Shown: positions 34,452 to 42,178 of the stretch, in pieces
How positions within the stretch are numbered: position 1 is the stretch's first letter
Layout of the letters: the number at the start of each line of letters is the position of its first letter
NCBI RefSeq assembly: GCF_006715785.1
Contig: NZ_VFNX01000007.1
Span: 84,559-148,558, forward strand
DNA from: Streptomyces puniciscabiei
Lineage (GTDB): Bacteria; Actinomycetota; Actinomycetes; Streptomycetales; Streptomycetaceae
Reading direction: 5' to 3'
DNA: 64,000 bases
The notes under the pieces: model-generated
Told to the model about the DNA's origin: nothing
Database searches by the model: none
What the model saw: the letters and a program-made list of their open reading frames with translations, nothing else
Made by a program: the position numbers and the translations under genes

Positions 34452-35696
34452 TCAGTCGCCCTGTACGGCGGCCTGCTCGGCGAAGGACCGCGCCAGCTCC
34501 GCGAGCCGGGCGGGATCCCGCTCGGCCCCCTTCTTGCACAGGAACCGGAGCAGGTCGAAGAAGGTGTCGTCGCCGTCGATGTTCCGGTCCAGCAGCATGG
34601 CGAGGGGACCGGGCTCGTCGTACGGCACCCGGCGTGAGGGGGAGCCGATCGAGGCATCCGCCTGCGAACCGATGACGGACGTCTCGGTCCGCGGCTCCGG
34701 TACGGGCTGCGGCCCCTCCGCCTCACCGGCGGCCGGCGCCGTCGAGACACCCGGGGCGGACGCGCCCGGCTCGGCGCCCCCTATTACGCCGTAATAGCCG
34801 TCGGACACCCCGGCCCGCCGCTCCGGCCCGGCACCCCCGTTCCGTTCCACCTGACCGGTCACCGCGGGCGCGCCCGGCTCGCCGTCTCCTATTACGGCGT
34901 AATAGCCCTCCGGCTCCCCCGGCTGCCGCGGGGCGGTGAACCTCGGGGCCTCGCTCTCCTCCGCCTTCTTCCGGCCGCGCCGGTCCTCCTCCTTCCGGGC
35001 CCGCTCCGCCTTGAGGTCCTGGAGTGCCGCCTCCTGCTCCGCGGCCGGCTTGTTGGCCACGGCACGCAGCAGATCGATGGGCTCTTCCCCGATACGGCTC
35101 TGCAGTTCGGGGGTCAGATTGAGCAGCGCGAGACGCTGCGACACCCAGCCCTGGGACCGGTGGAGCCGTTTGGACAGCGCGGTCTGGCTGCCGTGGATGG
35201 CCAGCAGGCGCCGCAGGGCCCGGGCCTCGTCGAGTTCCCCGAGGTCGCTCCGGTGGATGTTGGCGACCAGGGCGGACTCGAGGAGTTCCTCGGAGTTGGT
35301 GCCCTGGTCGTCGCTGACCATCACCTTGACGGCGGGCAGGTGCGCCTCGCGGGCAGCGGCGAGACGGCTGCTGCCGTCGATGACCACATGCGTGGTGTCG
35401 GGCTCGAGGTCGGCCTCACGCTCGGGGTTGGCCTTGACGTAGGCGTCGCGGTTCATCACCGTGATCGCCTGCTTCTGGCCGTGCGTCTTCAGGCTTCCCG
35501 CGAGATCGGTGAGGTCACCGAGACTGGAGCGGGGGTTGTCAGGGTTGAGGCTGATGCGATGCGGCGGAAGCTCGGTGGGCGGGGCGACCCCCTCGGTGGG
35601 CACCCCGGTGGCGGCGGCCACGGCCTGGCGGCGCGCACTCACGGACCGCACTCCCCCGCCGAACCGGCCGGCCCCCAGCTGATCGGCCTTGCTCAT
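34452..35696 (-). CDS. parB: ParB-type centromere-binding protein
   Basis: The 414-residue protein has a ParB nuclease-like domain from about residue 45 (PPHRISLNPDNPRSSLGDLTD in parts, VVIDGSSRLAAAREA), a helix-turn-helix at about 170-195 (QTALSKRLHRSQGWVSQRLA), and a C-terminal extension ending in FDLLRFLCKKGAERDP. The extension contains GYYAVIG (264-270) and GYYGVIG (300-306), which are the translations of two parS-like sites inside the gene. The start overlaps the parA stop (ATGA). It binds centromere sites and spreads to direct partition with ParA. Confidence 0.93.
   Translation of the reverse strand: MSKADQLGAGRFGGGVRSVSARRQAVAAATGVPTEGVAPPTELPPHRISLNPDNPRSSLGDLTDLAGSLKTHGQKQAITVMNRDAYVKANPEREADLEPDTTHVVIDGSSRLAAAREAHLPAVKVMVSDDQGTNSEELLESALVANIHRSDLGELDEARALRRLLAIHGSQTALSKRLHRSQGWVSQRLALLNLTPELQSRIGEEPIDLLRAVANKPAAEQEAALQDLKAERARKEEDRRGRKKAEESEAPRFTAPRQPGEPEGYYAVIGDGEPGAPAVTGQVERNGGAGPERRAGVSDGYYGVIGGAEPGASAPGVSTAPAAGEAEGPQPVPEPRTETSVIGSQADASIGSPSRRVPYDEPGPLAMLLDRNIDGDDTFFDLLRFLCKKGAERDPARLAELARSFAEQAAVQGD
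34781..34797. promoter_or_regulatory. parS-like site inside parB
   Basis: CTATTACGCCGTAATAG, perfect 8-bp arms around a central base, located in the codons for YYGVI of ParB. Confidence 0.85.
34889..34905. promoter_or_regulatory. parS-like site inside parB
   Basis: CTATTACGGCGTAATAG, located in the codons for YYAVI of ParB, 108 bp from the other intragenic site. Confidence 0.85.
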
Positions 35697-36958
35697 ACGA
35701 GCTCCCGGGCCAGCGCGCGCATCCCGATCGCCTGCTGCGACTTGGGGGCGTAGGACAGCAGGGGCCGCTTCATCCGGACCGCTTCTTTCTGCTCTTTGAG
35801 ATCGCCGATGAGCCCGACGACCCGGGGATCCTTTATGTCGACCCACCCCTGGAGCGAGGAGGTGGCGATGAAGCCGCGGCGCGAGTCGTAGAGGTTCACG
35901 ACGATGCCGAGGTAGTCGATGTCGACCTGCAAGTCGCCGCGCAGGTCGTCGATCTGAGTGGTCAGCAGCTCATAGGCGTCCGCCGAGCTGTCCTCGGCCT
36001 GTACGACGATCAGTGCGCCGGACTGCCCGAGCATCTCACCGGGGCGCCGGCGGCCGTAGTACGCGGCGGCGTCCATGCTCAGACCGAGGCTGGGCGGGCA
36101 GTCGACGAGGATCACGTCGTAATCGGCCTCGAGCGGGGCGAGGGCGCGCTCCAGCGCCGCCTCCCTGGCGCGTACGGCGGAGAGCCGCACGTCGAGCAGG
36201 AAGGCGTCGTTGCAGGCGGGCAGCAGGTGGAGCCGGCCGCCGAAGGTCTCGTCGTCGACGGAGACGATGAGGTCGCGAAGGTCGCCCTTGGGGTCGCCCG
36301 CCATGTGATTGGTCAGGCTGTCGCCGTTCATGGGCAGGGGGGCGGCCCCGAGCTGGTTGGTGAGGTGGCACTGCGGGTCGAAGTCGACGAGCAGGACCCG
36401 CAGCCCGAGTCCCGGCAGGTTCTCCACGCTCAGCGGGTCATCGCCGCCGGGCACGTCCTCGGACTGGGTGTCGCTCGCGCGCAGGGCTTCGGTGAGCGCC
36501 TTGGCCACCCTGACGGCGTGCAGGCTGTCGGAGTCCTCGGCCAGCGCCTCGCCGAGGCCCGCCGTGATCGCCGTCTTGCCGACACCGCCCTTCTGGTTGC
36601 AGACGATGATGCGCCGGGTGATCTCGGGCCGCTCCACGTGCGGCGCGGGGTTGGAGTCGAGCCACAGCTGGACGGACTGTGCCAGGCCCTGGATCAGCGA
36701 GACACGGCGTTCCGCGGCGACCTGGCGGAACTCGTCCCACTGGCCGGGCGGCAGGAAGGTGGAGAACGAGTCGGCGCGTCCGGTGTCGATGGCCGGGGGA
36801 GTGGAGGCGAGCGTGCACCAGTCCCGGATGCCCTGCTCGACGGCCGCCTGGATCTCGATGCCGTGCTGGGCGGCTCTGACTTTGAGGTTCTGCCGGAGCC
36901 ATCCCGGCAGCTTGGAGACGACCTTCTCGCGGTCGCTGGACGTGGCTGGCGAACTCAT
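35693..36958 (-). CDS. parA: ParA-type partition ATPase
   Basis: The 421-residue protein has an N-terminal extension of about 115 residues (P1/P7-ParA-like, possibly DNA-binding), then deviant Walker A NQKGGVGKT (121-129), A' motif VLLVDFDPQCHL (about 188-199) and Walker B VILVDCPPSLG. The spacing between Walker A and A' is enlarged by about 35 residues rich in acidic side chains (140-180), which is unusual. ATG 36958 has AAGG upstream; the frame runs further to 37084 through a parS site but lacks a ribosome site there. First gene of the parAB operon; the inverted repeat just upstream may be its operator. Confidence 0.93.
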   Translation of the reverse strand: MSSPATSSDREKVVSKLPGWLRQNLKVRAAQHGIEIQAAVEQGIRDWCTLASTPPAIDTGRADSFSTFLPPGQWDEFRQVAAERRVSLIQGLAQSVQLWLDSNPAPHVERPEITRRIIVCNQKGGVGKTAITAGLGEALAEDSDSLHAVRVAKALTEALRASDTQSEDVPGGDDPLSVENLPGLGLRVLLVDFDPQCHLTNQLGAAPLPMNGDSLTNHMAGDPKGDLRDLIVSVDDETFGGRLHLLPACNDAFLLDVRLSAVRAREAALERALAPLEADYDVILVDCPPSLGLSMDAAAYYGRRRPGEMLGQSGALIVVQAEDSSADAYELLTTQIDDLRGDLQVDIDYLGIVVNLYDSRRGFIATSSLQGWVDIKDPRVVGLIGDLKEQKEAVRMKRPLLSYAPKSQQAIGMRALARELV

Positions 36959-36970
36959 GGACGACACCTT

Positions 36971-37009
36971 ACTAACGTTCAAGATCTTTGGAAGCATCGA
37001 CACGTTAGT
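36971..37009. promoter_or_regulatory. candidate parAB operator
   Basis: ACTAACGT (36971-36978) and ACGTTAGT (37002-37009) form an 8-bp inverted repeat 12-51 bp upstream of the parA start. Autoregulation by ParA or ParB at such a site is common. Confidence 0.4.
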
Positions 37010-37056
37010 TGAAGCGTTTCTGAGGGGGTGCCAGGAGCCACCTCGGCGTCCGAGGG

Positions 37057-37119
37057 CTATTACGCCGTAATAGCCCGCTGCCACGCGCGCGACCCTCCGG
37101 AGCTATTACGGCGTAATAG
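37057..37119. promoter_or_regulatory. two parS-like sites upstream of parA
   Basis: 37057-37073 (CTATTACGCCGTAATAG) and 37103-37119 (CTATTACGGCGTAATAG), spaced 46 bp start to start. Confidence 0.88.
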
Positions 37120-37202
37120 CCCACGCGCAGCAGCCTCCTGCCCGCCGCAGAACTCTCCTGCCGTACCGCCGCGTCCGGGTGCGGCTCACAGACCACCCCC
37201 TT

Positions 37203-37363
37203 CGCTTCGGCCGTCGTGCTGCCCTCGGTTGTTTCTGGGGGGTTGGCTGGGCTGCGTGGTACCAGGGGCCTTCGCCGGCCCCTGGACCCCGCTGCCCCGT
37301 CGCTTCCCGGCGCGATTCCGTTTCGTCGTGGTGCAGGGCCGTGCGCGCCGGGAAACGACGGGT
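37203..37363. repeat. 160-bp direct repeat, copy 1
   Basis: Nearly identical to 44080-44239: the first 130 bases match, followed by a short stretch with one indel and a few changes, then GTGCGCGCCGGGAAACGACG again. It contains the hairpin CCAGGGGCC/GGCCCCTGG and a longer imperfect inverted pair CTTCCCGGCGCG/CGCGCCGGGAAA. It is non-coding. Confidence 0.9.
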
Positions 37364-37922
37364 CGTGGGTGCGCCGAGCCGTGGTCGGGTGCGGCTGGAC
37401 CGGGGGTCCGGTGCGGTGTCGGGCAGGCGGCCGTCCTGGGCGTCCTGTCGGGGGCTGAGGTCGGTTGGGTCCCGCCGTTTCGTGTCCAACCGCCCTCGCT
37501 ATTACGCCGTAATAGCCCTCAGGTTCACCCGGTTGCACCGGGCCGGTTGCCGACCGACTACCCAAGTAAGAGAGCGCACCCCCCGAAGAGGGCGGTGACC
37601 TGCATAAACACCTCGAACAACCAAGACCGTGGGAACTGGCAGGCAGTTCGACCGATCGTGGACCACGATCCGCCGATCTGGGTACCCAGATCCCTCGGAC
37701 GTACTGCCCGGTTCCTGCAGCAGCACCAGATTGACGTGACGTACATGAGTCGGGGGCCCGAGCCCGCCATGACCGCACGGCGAGACCCCTGACGGGACGG
37801 CAGCCGACACGGCCGACAGGCGGAGCTGATTGACTTCATGCTCATGTACGTTAAGTTCATCTGGTCGGCCTCGGAGCCGTCCCTCATGAACCACCAATCA
37901 CCCCCCTTCCACGGAGGGCCCG
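37364..37922. promoter_or_regulatory. non-coding region with parS site and GTACATGAG motifs
   Basis: Holds a parS-like site (37499-37515) and two copies of a 19-bp motif, TTGACGTGACGTACATGAG at 37731-37749 and, on the minus strand, TGAACTTAACGTACATGAG at 37841-37859. A third copy follows the two winged-helix genes at 38708-38726. No gene supported. Confidence 0.6.
37499..37515. promoter_or_regulatory. parS-like site
   Basis: CTATTACGCCGTAATAG, about 540 bp upstream of the parA start. Confidence 0.85.
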
Positions 37923-38375
37923 TTGGGAGCAGTACGCAGACTGGTCGACGCCGACACCGGCGAGCCGATCCCCTATGCGCCGTACGCCTTCTCCGGCCGG
38001 CACACGCAGGTCGACAAGGCGCGAGTCGAGGCGATCACGGAGTCCAAGGCGTTCACGCCCAGTCAGAAGTTCCTTGTCCTGTGGTGGATCGGGGTCTCAC
38101 CCGAGGGCATGGAACCCCTGCGAGCCACGGGAGCCGACATCGCCAAACGGGTGGGGATGTCCGCCGACGCCGTCGGAAAGATCAATAGGAAGCTGGCCAA
38201 ACACCGCATCCTGGTCATCCGTGGACGCATCGGCAACTACAACTTCTACCGGATCAGCCCGTACATCGCCTTCCACGGCACGGGGATCGAGCAGCGTGAA
38301 GCAGTGAAGACCTGCAACCCGCCGGACATCCCCGGATTCGACGACAATGTTCCCGCACGGTGGGAGGTCCAGTGA
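37923..38375 (+). CDS. small winged-helix DNA-binding protein, plasmid type
   Basis: The 150-residue protein has a MarR-like winged helix: TPSQKFLVLWWIGVSPEG, ATGADIAKRVGMSADAVGKI, NRKLAKHRILVIRGRIGNYNFYRI in parts. The start is TTG 37923 after GGAGGG (37913-37918); no ATG/GTG start gives a better site. The stop overlaps the next start (GTGA). Its sequence is related to that of the next gene, so the two may form a heterodimer acting at the GTACATGAG motifs. Replication or copy-control role is inferred from location beside parA. Confidence 0.7.
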   Translation: MGAVRRLVDADTGEPIPYAPYAFSGRHTQVDKARVEAITESKAFTPSQKFLVLWWIGVSPEGMEPLRATGADIAKRVGMSADAVGKINRKLAKHRILVIRGRIGNYNFYRISPYIAFHGTGIEQREAVKTCNPPDIPGFDDNVPARWEVQ

Positions 38376-38686
38376 TCAGCAGCGACGACAAGCAGAAGAA
38401 CCTCAAGCTGCTCGAGACGACAGCAGGCATGAGCGCCAACCAGCGTCTCGTCGTCATGCTGTACGCCCTGCACCCGACCGACCGGTCCGGCGCCGTCCTC
38501 GAGACCGCGGCCAACCTGGCCAAACTCGTCGGCATGGCCCCTCCCGTCTTCTCCCGCACCCGCAAGCAGGTCATCGAGGCCGGCTGGCTGGAGGAGACCG
38601 AGAGAATCGGTCACATCAAGTACTACCGCCTCGACCCCAAGCGCCTGGGCGAGAACGTCGTCGTCCCGCTGCGCCGCGCGACCTGA
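38372..38686 (+). CDS. small winged-helix DNA-binding protein, partner of upstream gene
   Basis: The 104-residue protein repeats the layout of the gene before it: SANQRLVVMLYALHPTD, ETAANLAKLVGMAPPVFSRT, RKQVIEAGWLEETERIGHIKYYRLDPK in parts. GTG 38372 has GGGAGG at 4-nt spacing and overlaps the preceding stop. It is followed by a large inverted repeat that carries the third GTACATGAG motif at its centre. Confidence 0.7.
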   Translation: MISSDDKQKNLKLLETTAGMSANQRLVVMLYALHPTDRSGAVLETAANLAKLVGMAPPVFSRTRKQVIEAGWLEETERIGHIKYYRLDPKRLGENVVVPLRRAT

Positions 38687-38744
38687 CGTCCTGGGGAGCG
38701 CCCCTCATTGACGTCAGGTACATGAGGTGCGCTCCCCAGGACGT
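38686..38744. terminator. large inverted repeat with internal regulatory motif
   Basis: ACGTCCTGGGGAGCGC (38686-38701) pairs with 38729-38744; inner arms CCTCAT/ATGAGG extend the stem. The centre contains TTGACGTCAGGTACATGAG (38708-38726). It starts in the stop of the second winged-helix gene, so it may terminate transcription and bind the regulator. Confidence 0.65.
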
Positions 38745-38789
38745 TCTCCTTCACCCTGACGCAAGGACGACGCCGCCATCGCGGCGGAG

Positions 38790-38806
38790 CTATTACGCCG
38801 TAATAG
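38790..38806. promoter_or_regulatory. parS-like site within extended palindrome
   Basis: CTATTACGCCGTAATAG flanked by GGCGGAG/CTCCGCC, making a 31-bp palindrome. It is the site furthest from parAB (about 1.8 kb beyond the parA start) and lies after the winged-helix operon. Confidence 0.85.
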
Positions 38807-38896
38807 CTCCGCCGCCCTCGCAGCTGCGCACGCGACTGTCACTCGTCCGCCACCGTCCGTCGATCCGGCCCACGGTGCTCGCAGCCGCGGCGGCCT

Positions 38897-39832
38897 TCAG
38901 CGCGGAAGCACCCAGCCCGGCCTCCAGGTCCCGGCGGCGTCGTGGCCGGCCGCTGTGGCGGCGAGGTGGGCGCGGAGGGTGGCCAGCGCCGGGTGGGGGT
39001 TGTCGCGGTGCCACAGGAGCGAGTGCGGGTAGACGGGCGTCGGGTCGGTCACCGGGATGCGGCGCAGGCCGTGGCCGGCGGGCCAGACGAGGCGGGTGTC
39101 CCCGCCCATGAAGGTGGCCAGGGCCGGGGTGTCGGCGACCGTGTCGAGGAGCACGTCGGAGCCGAAGTTGGGGCCGGTCGCCTCGATGGTGAGACCGAAC
39201 TCGGCGACGAGGTCGTCGTAGTAGGCGGCCCACTCGGTACCGGGGACGATGCCGGGCATCCAGATCCGGTGCCCGGCGAGCTGAGCGAGGGTCACCGACC
39301 GGGCACCGGCCAGCGCGTGGGCGGGCCCGGTGAGGAGCTGGAGCGGCTCGTCGAGCACCCGGACGGACGTGATGTCCTCGGGCAGGGGCCGGCCGGGCGC
39401 GGCGACGGCGCGGAAGGACGCGTCGATCGCACCGGACCGGAGGGCGGCGACGGCCGTCTCGATGTCGAACAGCATCACCACGTCGAGCTCGATCTCGGGG
39501 TGCGCGCGATGGAAGCCGCGCATCAGGCCCGTCGCCGCGCCGCGCGAAGAGATCACGTCGACGCGCAGCGGACGGCGGCCGGTGCGCACCGAGCCGACCG
39601 CGCGCTCGGCGACGCGCAGCAGCTCGCGCGCGTGGGGCAGGAACGCCTGCCCGTCGATGGTGAGCTCGGCGCCGCGCGGCGTGCGGGTGAACAGCCGCAC
39701 GCCGAGGCTGCGTTCCAGCGCGGCGATGCGCTTGGAGACGGCCTGCTGGGTGATCGCCAGCTCGGCGGCGGCCTCCTGGAACTGCCCCGCATCGGCGGCG
39801 GCGACGAAGGTCCGGACGGCGTCGAGATCCAC
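38897..39832 (-). CDS. LysR-family transcriptional regulator
   Basis: The 311-residue protein has an N-terminal winged helix (AVRTFVAAADAGQFQEAAAE, LAITQQAVSKRIAALERSLG, VRLFTRTPRGAELT) and a periplasmic-binding-like effector domain. It is divergent from the MFS transporter gene, the usual arrangement for a LysR regulator and its target. A 23-bp perfect palindrome 13 bp upstream of its start is the likely binding site. Effector unknown. Confidence 0.93.
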   Translation of the reverse strand: MDLDAVRTFVAAADAGQFQEAAAELAITQQAVSKRIAALERSLGVRLFTRTPRGAELTIDGQAFLPHARELLRVAERAVGSVRTGRRPLRVDVISSRGAATGLMRGFHRAHPEIELDVVMLFDIETAVAALRSGAIDASFRAVAAPGRPLPEDITSVRVLDEPLQLLTGPAHALAGARSVTLAQLAGHRIWMPGIVPGTEWAAYYDDLVAEFGLTIEATGPNFGSDVLLDTVADTPALATFMGGDTRLVWPAGHGLRRIPVTDPTPVYPHSLLWHRDNPHPALATLRAHLAATAAGHDAAGTWRPGWVLPR

Positions 39833-39845
39833 CCCGACACCCTAG

Positions 39846-39868
39846 GGCCACAACCACTGGTTGTGGCC
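39846..39868. promoter_or_regulatory. perfect palindrome, likely LysR operator
   Basis: GGCCACAACCA and TGGTTGTGGCC around a single C. A related half-site ACGGTTGTTTG follows at about 39879. Located between divergent lysR and MFS genes. Confidence 0.7.
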
Positions 39869-39956
39869 GACGGCGCCACGGTTGTTTGATCCCTGGGTCT
39901 GGCGCTCGCTTTGATGCTTCCGGTGGCGGATCGGTTGTACCAGGGAGTGGCGAAGG

Positions 39957-41246
39957 GTGTCGGGCATGAAGAGCGGAAACCGGCTGGGACATCTGCTCGG
40001 ACCTGTGCGCGGACACCGGCTGGGGCGCCGCTTCGGGTGGTTCTGGGCAGCGTACGGGACCAGCGCGCTCGGCACCTGGCTCGCCTTCGGCGCGTTCCCG
40101 CTGATCGCCATCCGGGTGCTGCACGCCGGCCCGGCCGAGGTCGCCGCGCTGTCCTCGGTGGGGGCCGCGGTGGGCGCGGCCGTGGCGGTGCCGCTCGGCC
40201 CGTGGGTGGAGTTCCGCCGCAAGCGGCCGGTGCTGATCGCGATGGACCTGGTGCGGTCCGCGGCGCTGCTGACGGTCCCCGCCGCATACGCGCTCGGCGT
40301 GCTCACCTTTCTCCAGCTCCTGCTGGTCTCGGCCGTCGTCGCGGCCGCCGACATCACCTTCCGCGCCGCCTCGGGCGCGTACCTGAAGACGCTGCTGCCG
40401 GCCGGGGACCTGCTCGTCGCCAATGCCCGGTTCGAGTCCACGACCTGGACGACCACGATCATCGGCCCCCCGCTGGGCGGCGCGGCGATCGGGCTCCTCG
40501 GCCCAGTGGCGACGGTGATGGCCGACGCGGTCAGCTACCTGCTCTCGGCCCTGGGCATCCGCGCGACGGGCGGGCACGAGCCACGGCCCGAGCACCGGGA
40601 GGCCGCGCGCATGCGGGCCGGCGACCTGCTCGACGGCTGGCGGTACATCCTCGCCGACAAGGCGCTGCGTCCGCTGTTCCTCAACTCCGCCCTCTTCAAC
40701 GCCCTGGTGATGGCGACCCAGCCGCTGCTGGCGGTCCTGATGCTCGGCCGGCTCGGCTTCACCCCGTGGCAGTACGGCCTCGCCTTCGCCGCGCCCTCCA
40801 TCGGCGGGCTGCTCGGTTCACGGCTGGCCCGGCCGCTGGTCACCCGGTTCGGGCAGCACCGGGTCCTGGTCGTGACCGGGGCACTGCGCGCGCTGTGGCC
40901 CGTCGGCCTGGCCTTCACCGGGCCCGGGACCGGAGGGCTGGGGCTGGTGATGGGCGTCGAGCTCGGGCTGATCTTCTGCTGCGGCGTCTTCAACCCCGTC
41001 TGCACCACCTACCGCCTCGAGCGCACCCCGACCGGCCGCGTCGCCCGCACCCTGTCCGCCTGGGCGGTGACGACCAAGGCCACGACCGCGCTCCTGACGG
41101 CTCTCTGGGGTGTGCTGGGCGGCCTGCTCGGCCCGCGTACGGCCATCGGCCTGGCCGGCGTGCTCCTGCTGGCGACCCCGCTGCTGCTTCCCCGTCGCGC
41201 GGCCGCGCTCTTTTCCGGTCGGGAGCCCGCCCCGAGCCGCGCCTGA
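39957..41246 (+). CDS. MFS transporter
   Basis: The protein of about 429 residues has 12 predicted hydrophobic segments, for example WFWAAYGTSALGTWLAFGAF, the cytoplasmic VEFRRKRPVLIAMDLVRSAA loop after segment 2, and GLVMGVELGLIFCCGVFNPV. Overall it resembles actinobacterial macrolide/drug-efflux MFS proteins. GTG 39957 (GGGAG at 9-nt spacing) or ATG 39966 (GAAGG at 9-nt spacing) can start it. Probably regulated by the divergent LysR protein. Substrate unknown. Convergent with an ABC-transporter operon across a hairpin. Confidence 0.9.
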   Translation: MSGMKSGNRLGHLLGPVRGHRLGRRFGWFWAAYGTSALGTWLAFGAFPLIAIRVLHAGPAEVAALSSVGAAVGAAVAVPLGPWVEFRRKRPVLIAMDLVRSAALLTVPAAYALGVLTFLQLLLVSAVVAAADITFRAASGAYLKTLLPAGDLLVANARFESTTWTTTIIGPPLGGAAIGLLGPVATVMADAVSYLLSALGIRATGGHEPRPEHREAARMRAGDLLDGWRYILADKALRPLFLNSALFNALVMATQPLLAVLMLGRLGFTPWQYGLAFAAPSIGGLLGSRLARPLVTRFGQHRVLVVTGALRALWPVGLAFTGPGTGGLGLVMGVELGLIFCCGVFNPVCTTYRLERTPTGRVARTLSAWAVTTKATTALLTALWGVLGGLLGPRTAIGLAGVLLLATPLLLPRRAAALFSGREPAPSRA

Positions 41247-41292
41247 CGGGCCGATGCGGCCGTCACCCCGATCGACCGTCTGGCACACGAAG

Positions 41293-41331
41293 GGGCGGCG
41301 TACTCCGACGTGGTGTCGGTGTACGCCGCCC
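41293..41331. terminator. bidirectional hairpin between MFS and ABC permease genes
   Basis: GGGCGGCGTAC-T-CCGAC pairs with GTCGG-T-GTACGCCGCCC around a 5-nt loop (one T-T mismatch). It lies between convergent genes; no T-run. Confidence 0.7.
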
Positions 41332-41374
41332 TGGGTGGAACGGGGTGCGGGAGGTGGCCCGCCTCGCCATGGCG

Positions 41375-42178
41375 TTACTTCGCGTCCTGGTTGAACTTCG
41401 AGGTCGACCACCGGTAGCCGAGCACCGCGAGGCCGAGGCACCACACCAGGGCGATCCACCAGTTGTTGCCGATGTGGGTGCCGAGGAGGAGTCCGCGCAG
41501 GGTCTCGATGGCGGGGGAGAAGGGCTGGTACCGGGCGATGGGCTGGAACCAGCCGGGCATGGAGTGCAGCGGCACGAAGGCGCTGGAGAGCAGCGGCAGC
41601 AGGATCAGCGGCATGGCGTTGTTGCTGGCGGCCTCGGCGTTCGGGCTGACCAGGCCCATGCCGACCGCGATCCAGGTGAGCGCCAGGGCGAACAGGACGA
41701 TCAGTGCGAACGCCGCGAGCCACTCCAGGACGCCGGCACCGCTGGAGCGGAAGCCGATGGCCACGCCGACGGCGCCGACGAGGACCACGCTCATGACGGA
41801 CTGCAGGACGCTGCCGATGACATGTCCGACGAGGATGGAGCCGCGGTGGATGGCCATGGTGCGGAAGCGGGCGATGATGCCCTCGCTCATGTCGGTGGAG
41901 ACGGACACCGCGGTGCCGATCACGGTGGAGCCGATGGTCATCAGCAGGATGCCGGGCACGATGTAGGCGATGTACGCCGAGCGGCCCGCGCCGCCGCTCA
42001 TCGCGTCGCCGAAGATGTAGACGAACAGCAACAGCAGCATGACCGGGGTGAGCAGCAGGTTCAGGGTGAGGGAGGGGTAGCGCCGGGCGTGCAGCAGGTT
42101 GCGGCGCAGCATGGTGGACGAGTCGCGCACGGCGAGGGAGAGCCGGGACGGGTGGGCGGGAAGCTGCACAGAGCTCAT
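41375..42178 (-). CDS. ABC-2 type permease (DrrB-like)
   Basis: The 267-residue membrane protein has about six hydrophobic segments, including LLLTPVMLLLLFVYIFGDAM, YIVPGILLMTIGSTVIGTAV and LILLPLLSSAFVPLHSMPGW, and the ABC-2 signature region ARFRTMAIHRGSILVGH. It forms an exporter with the ATPase gene upstream, whose stop it overlaps (ATGA). DrrAB-type pumps export drugs such as anthracyclines; the substrate here is unknown but a self-resistance role is plausible. Confidence 0.93.
   Translation of the reverse strand: MSSVQLPAHPSRLSLAVRDSSTMLRRNLLHARRYPSLTLNLLLTPVMLLLLFVYIFGDAMSGGAGRSAYIAYIVPGILLMTIGSTVIGTAVSVSTDMSEGIIARFRTMAIHRGSILVGHVIGSVLQSVMSVVLVGAVGVAIGFRSSGAGVLEWLAAFALIVLFALALTWIAVGMGLVSPNAEAASNNAMPLILLPLLSSAFVPLHSMPGWFQPIARYQPFSPAIETLRGLLLGTHIGNNWWIALVWCLGLAVLGYRWSTSKFNQDAK

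Noticed and set aside
36959..37084. Upstream extension of parA to 37084
   Set aside because: It would place a parS site and promoter-like inverted repeat inside the protein and has no ribosome site; ATG 36958 fits better.
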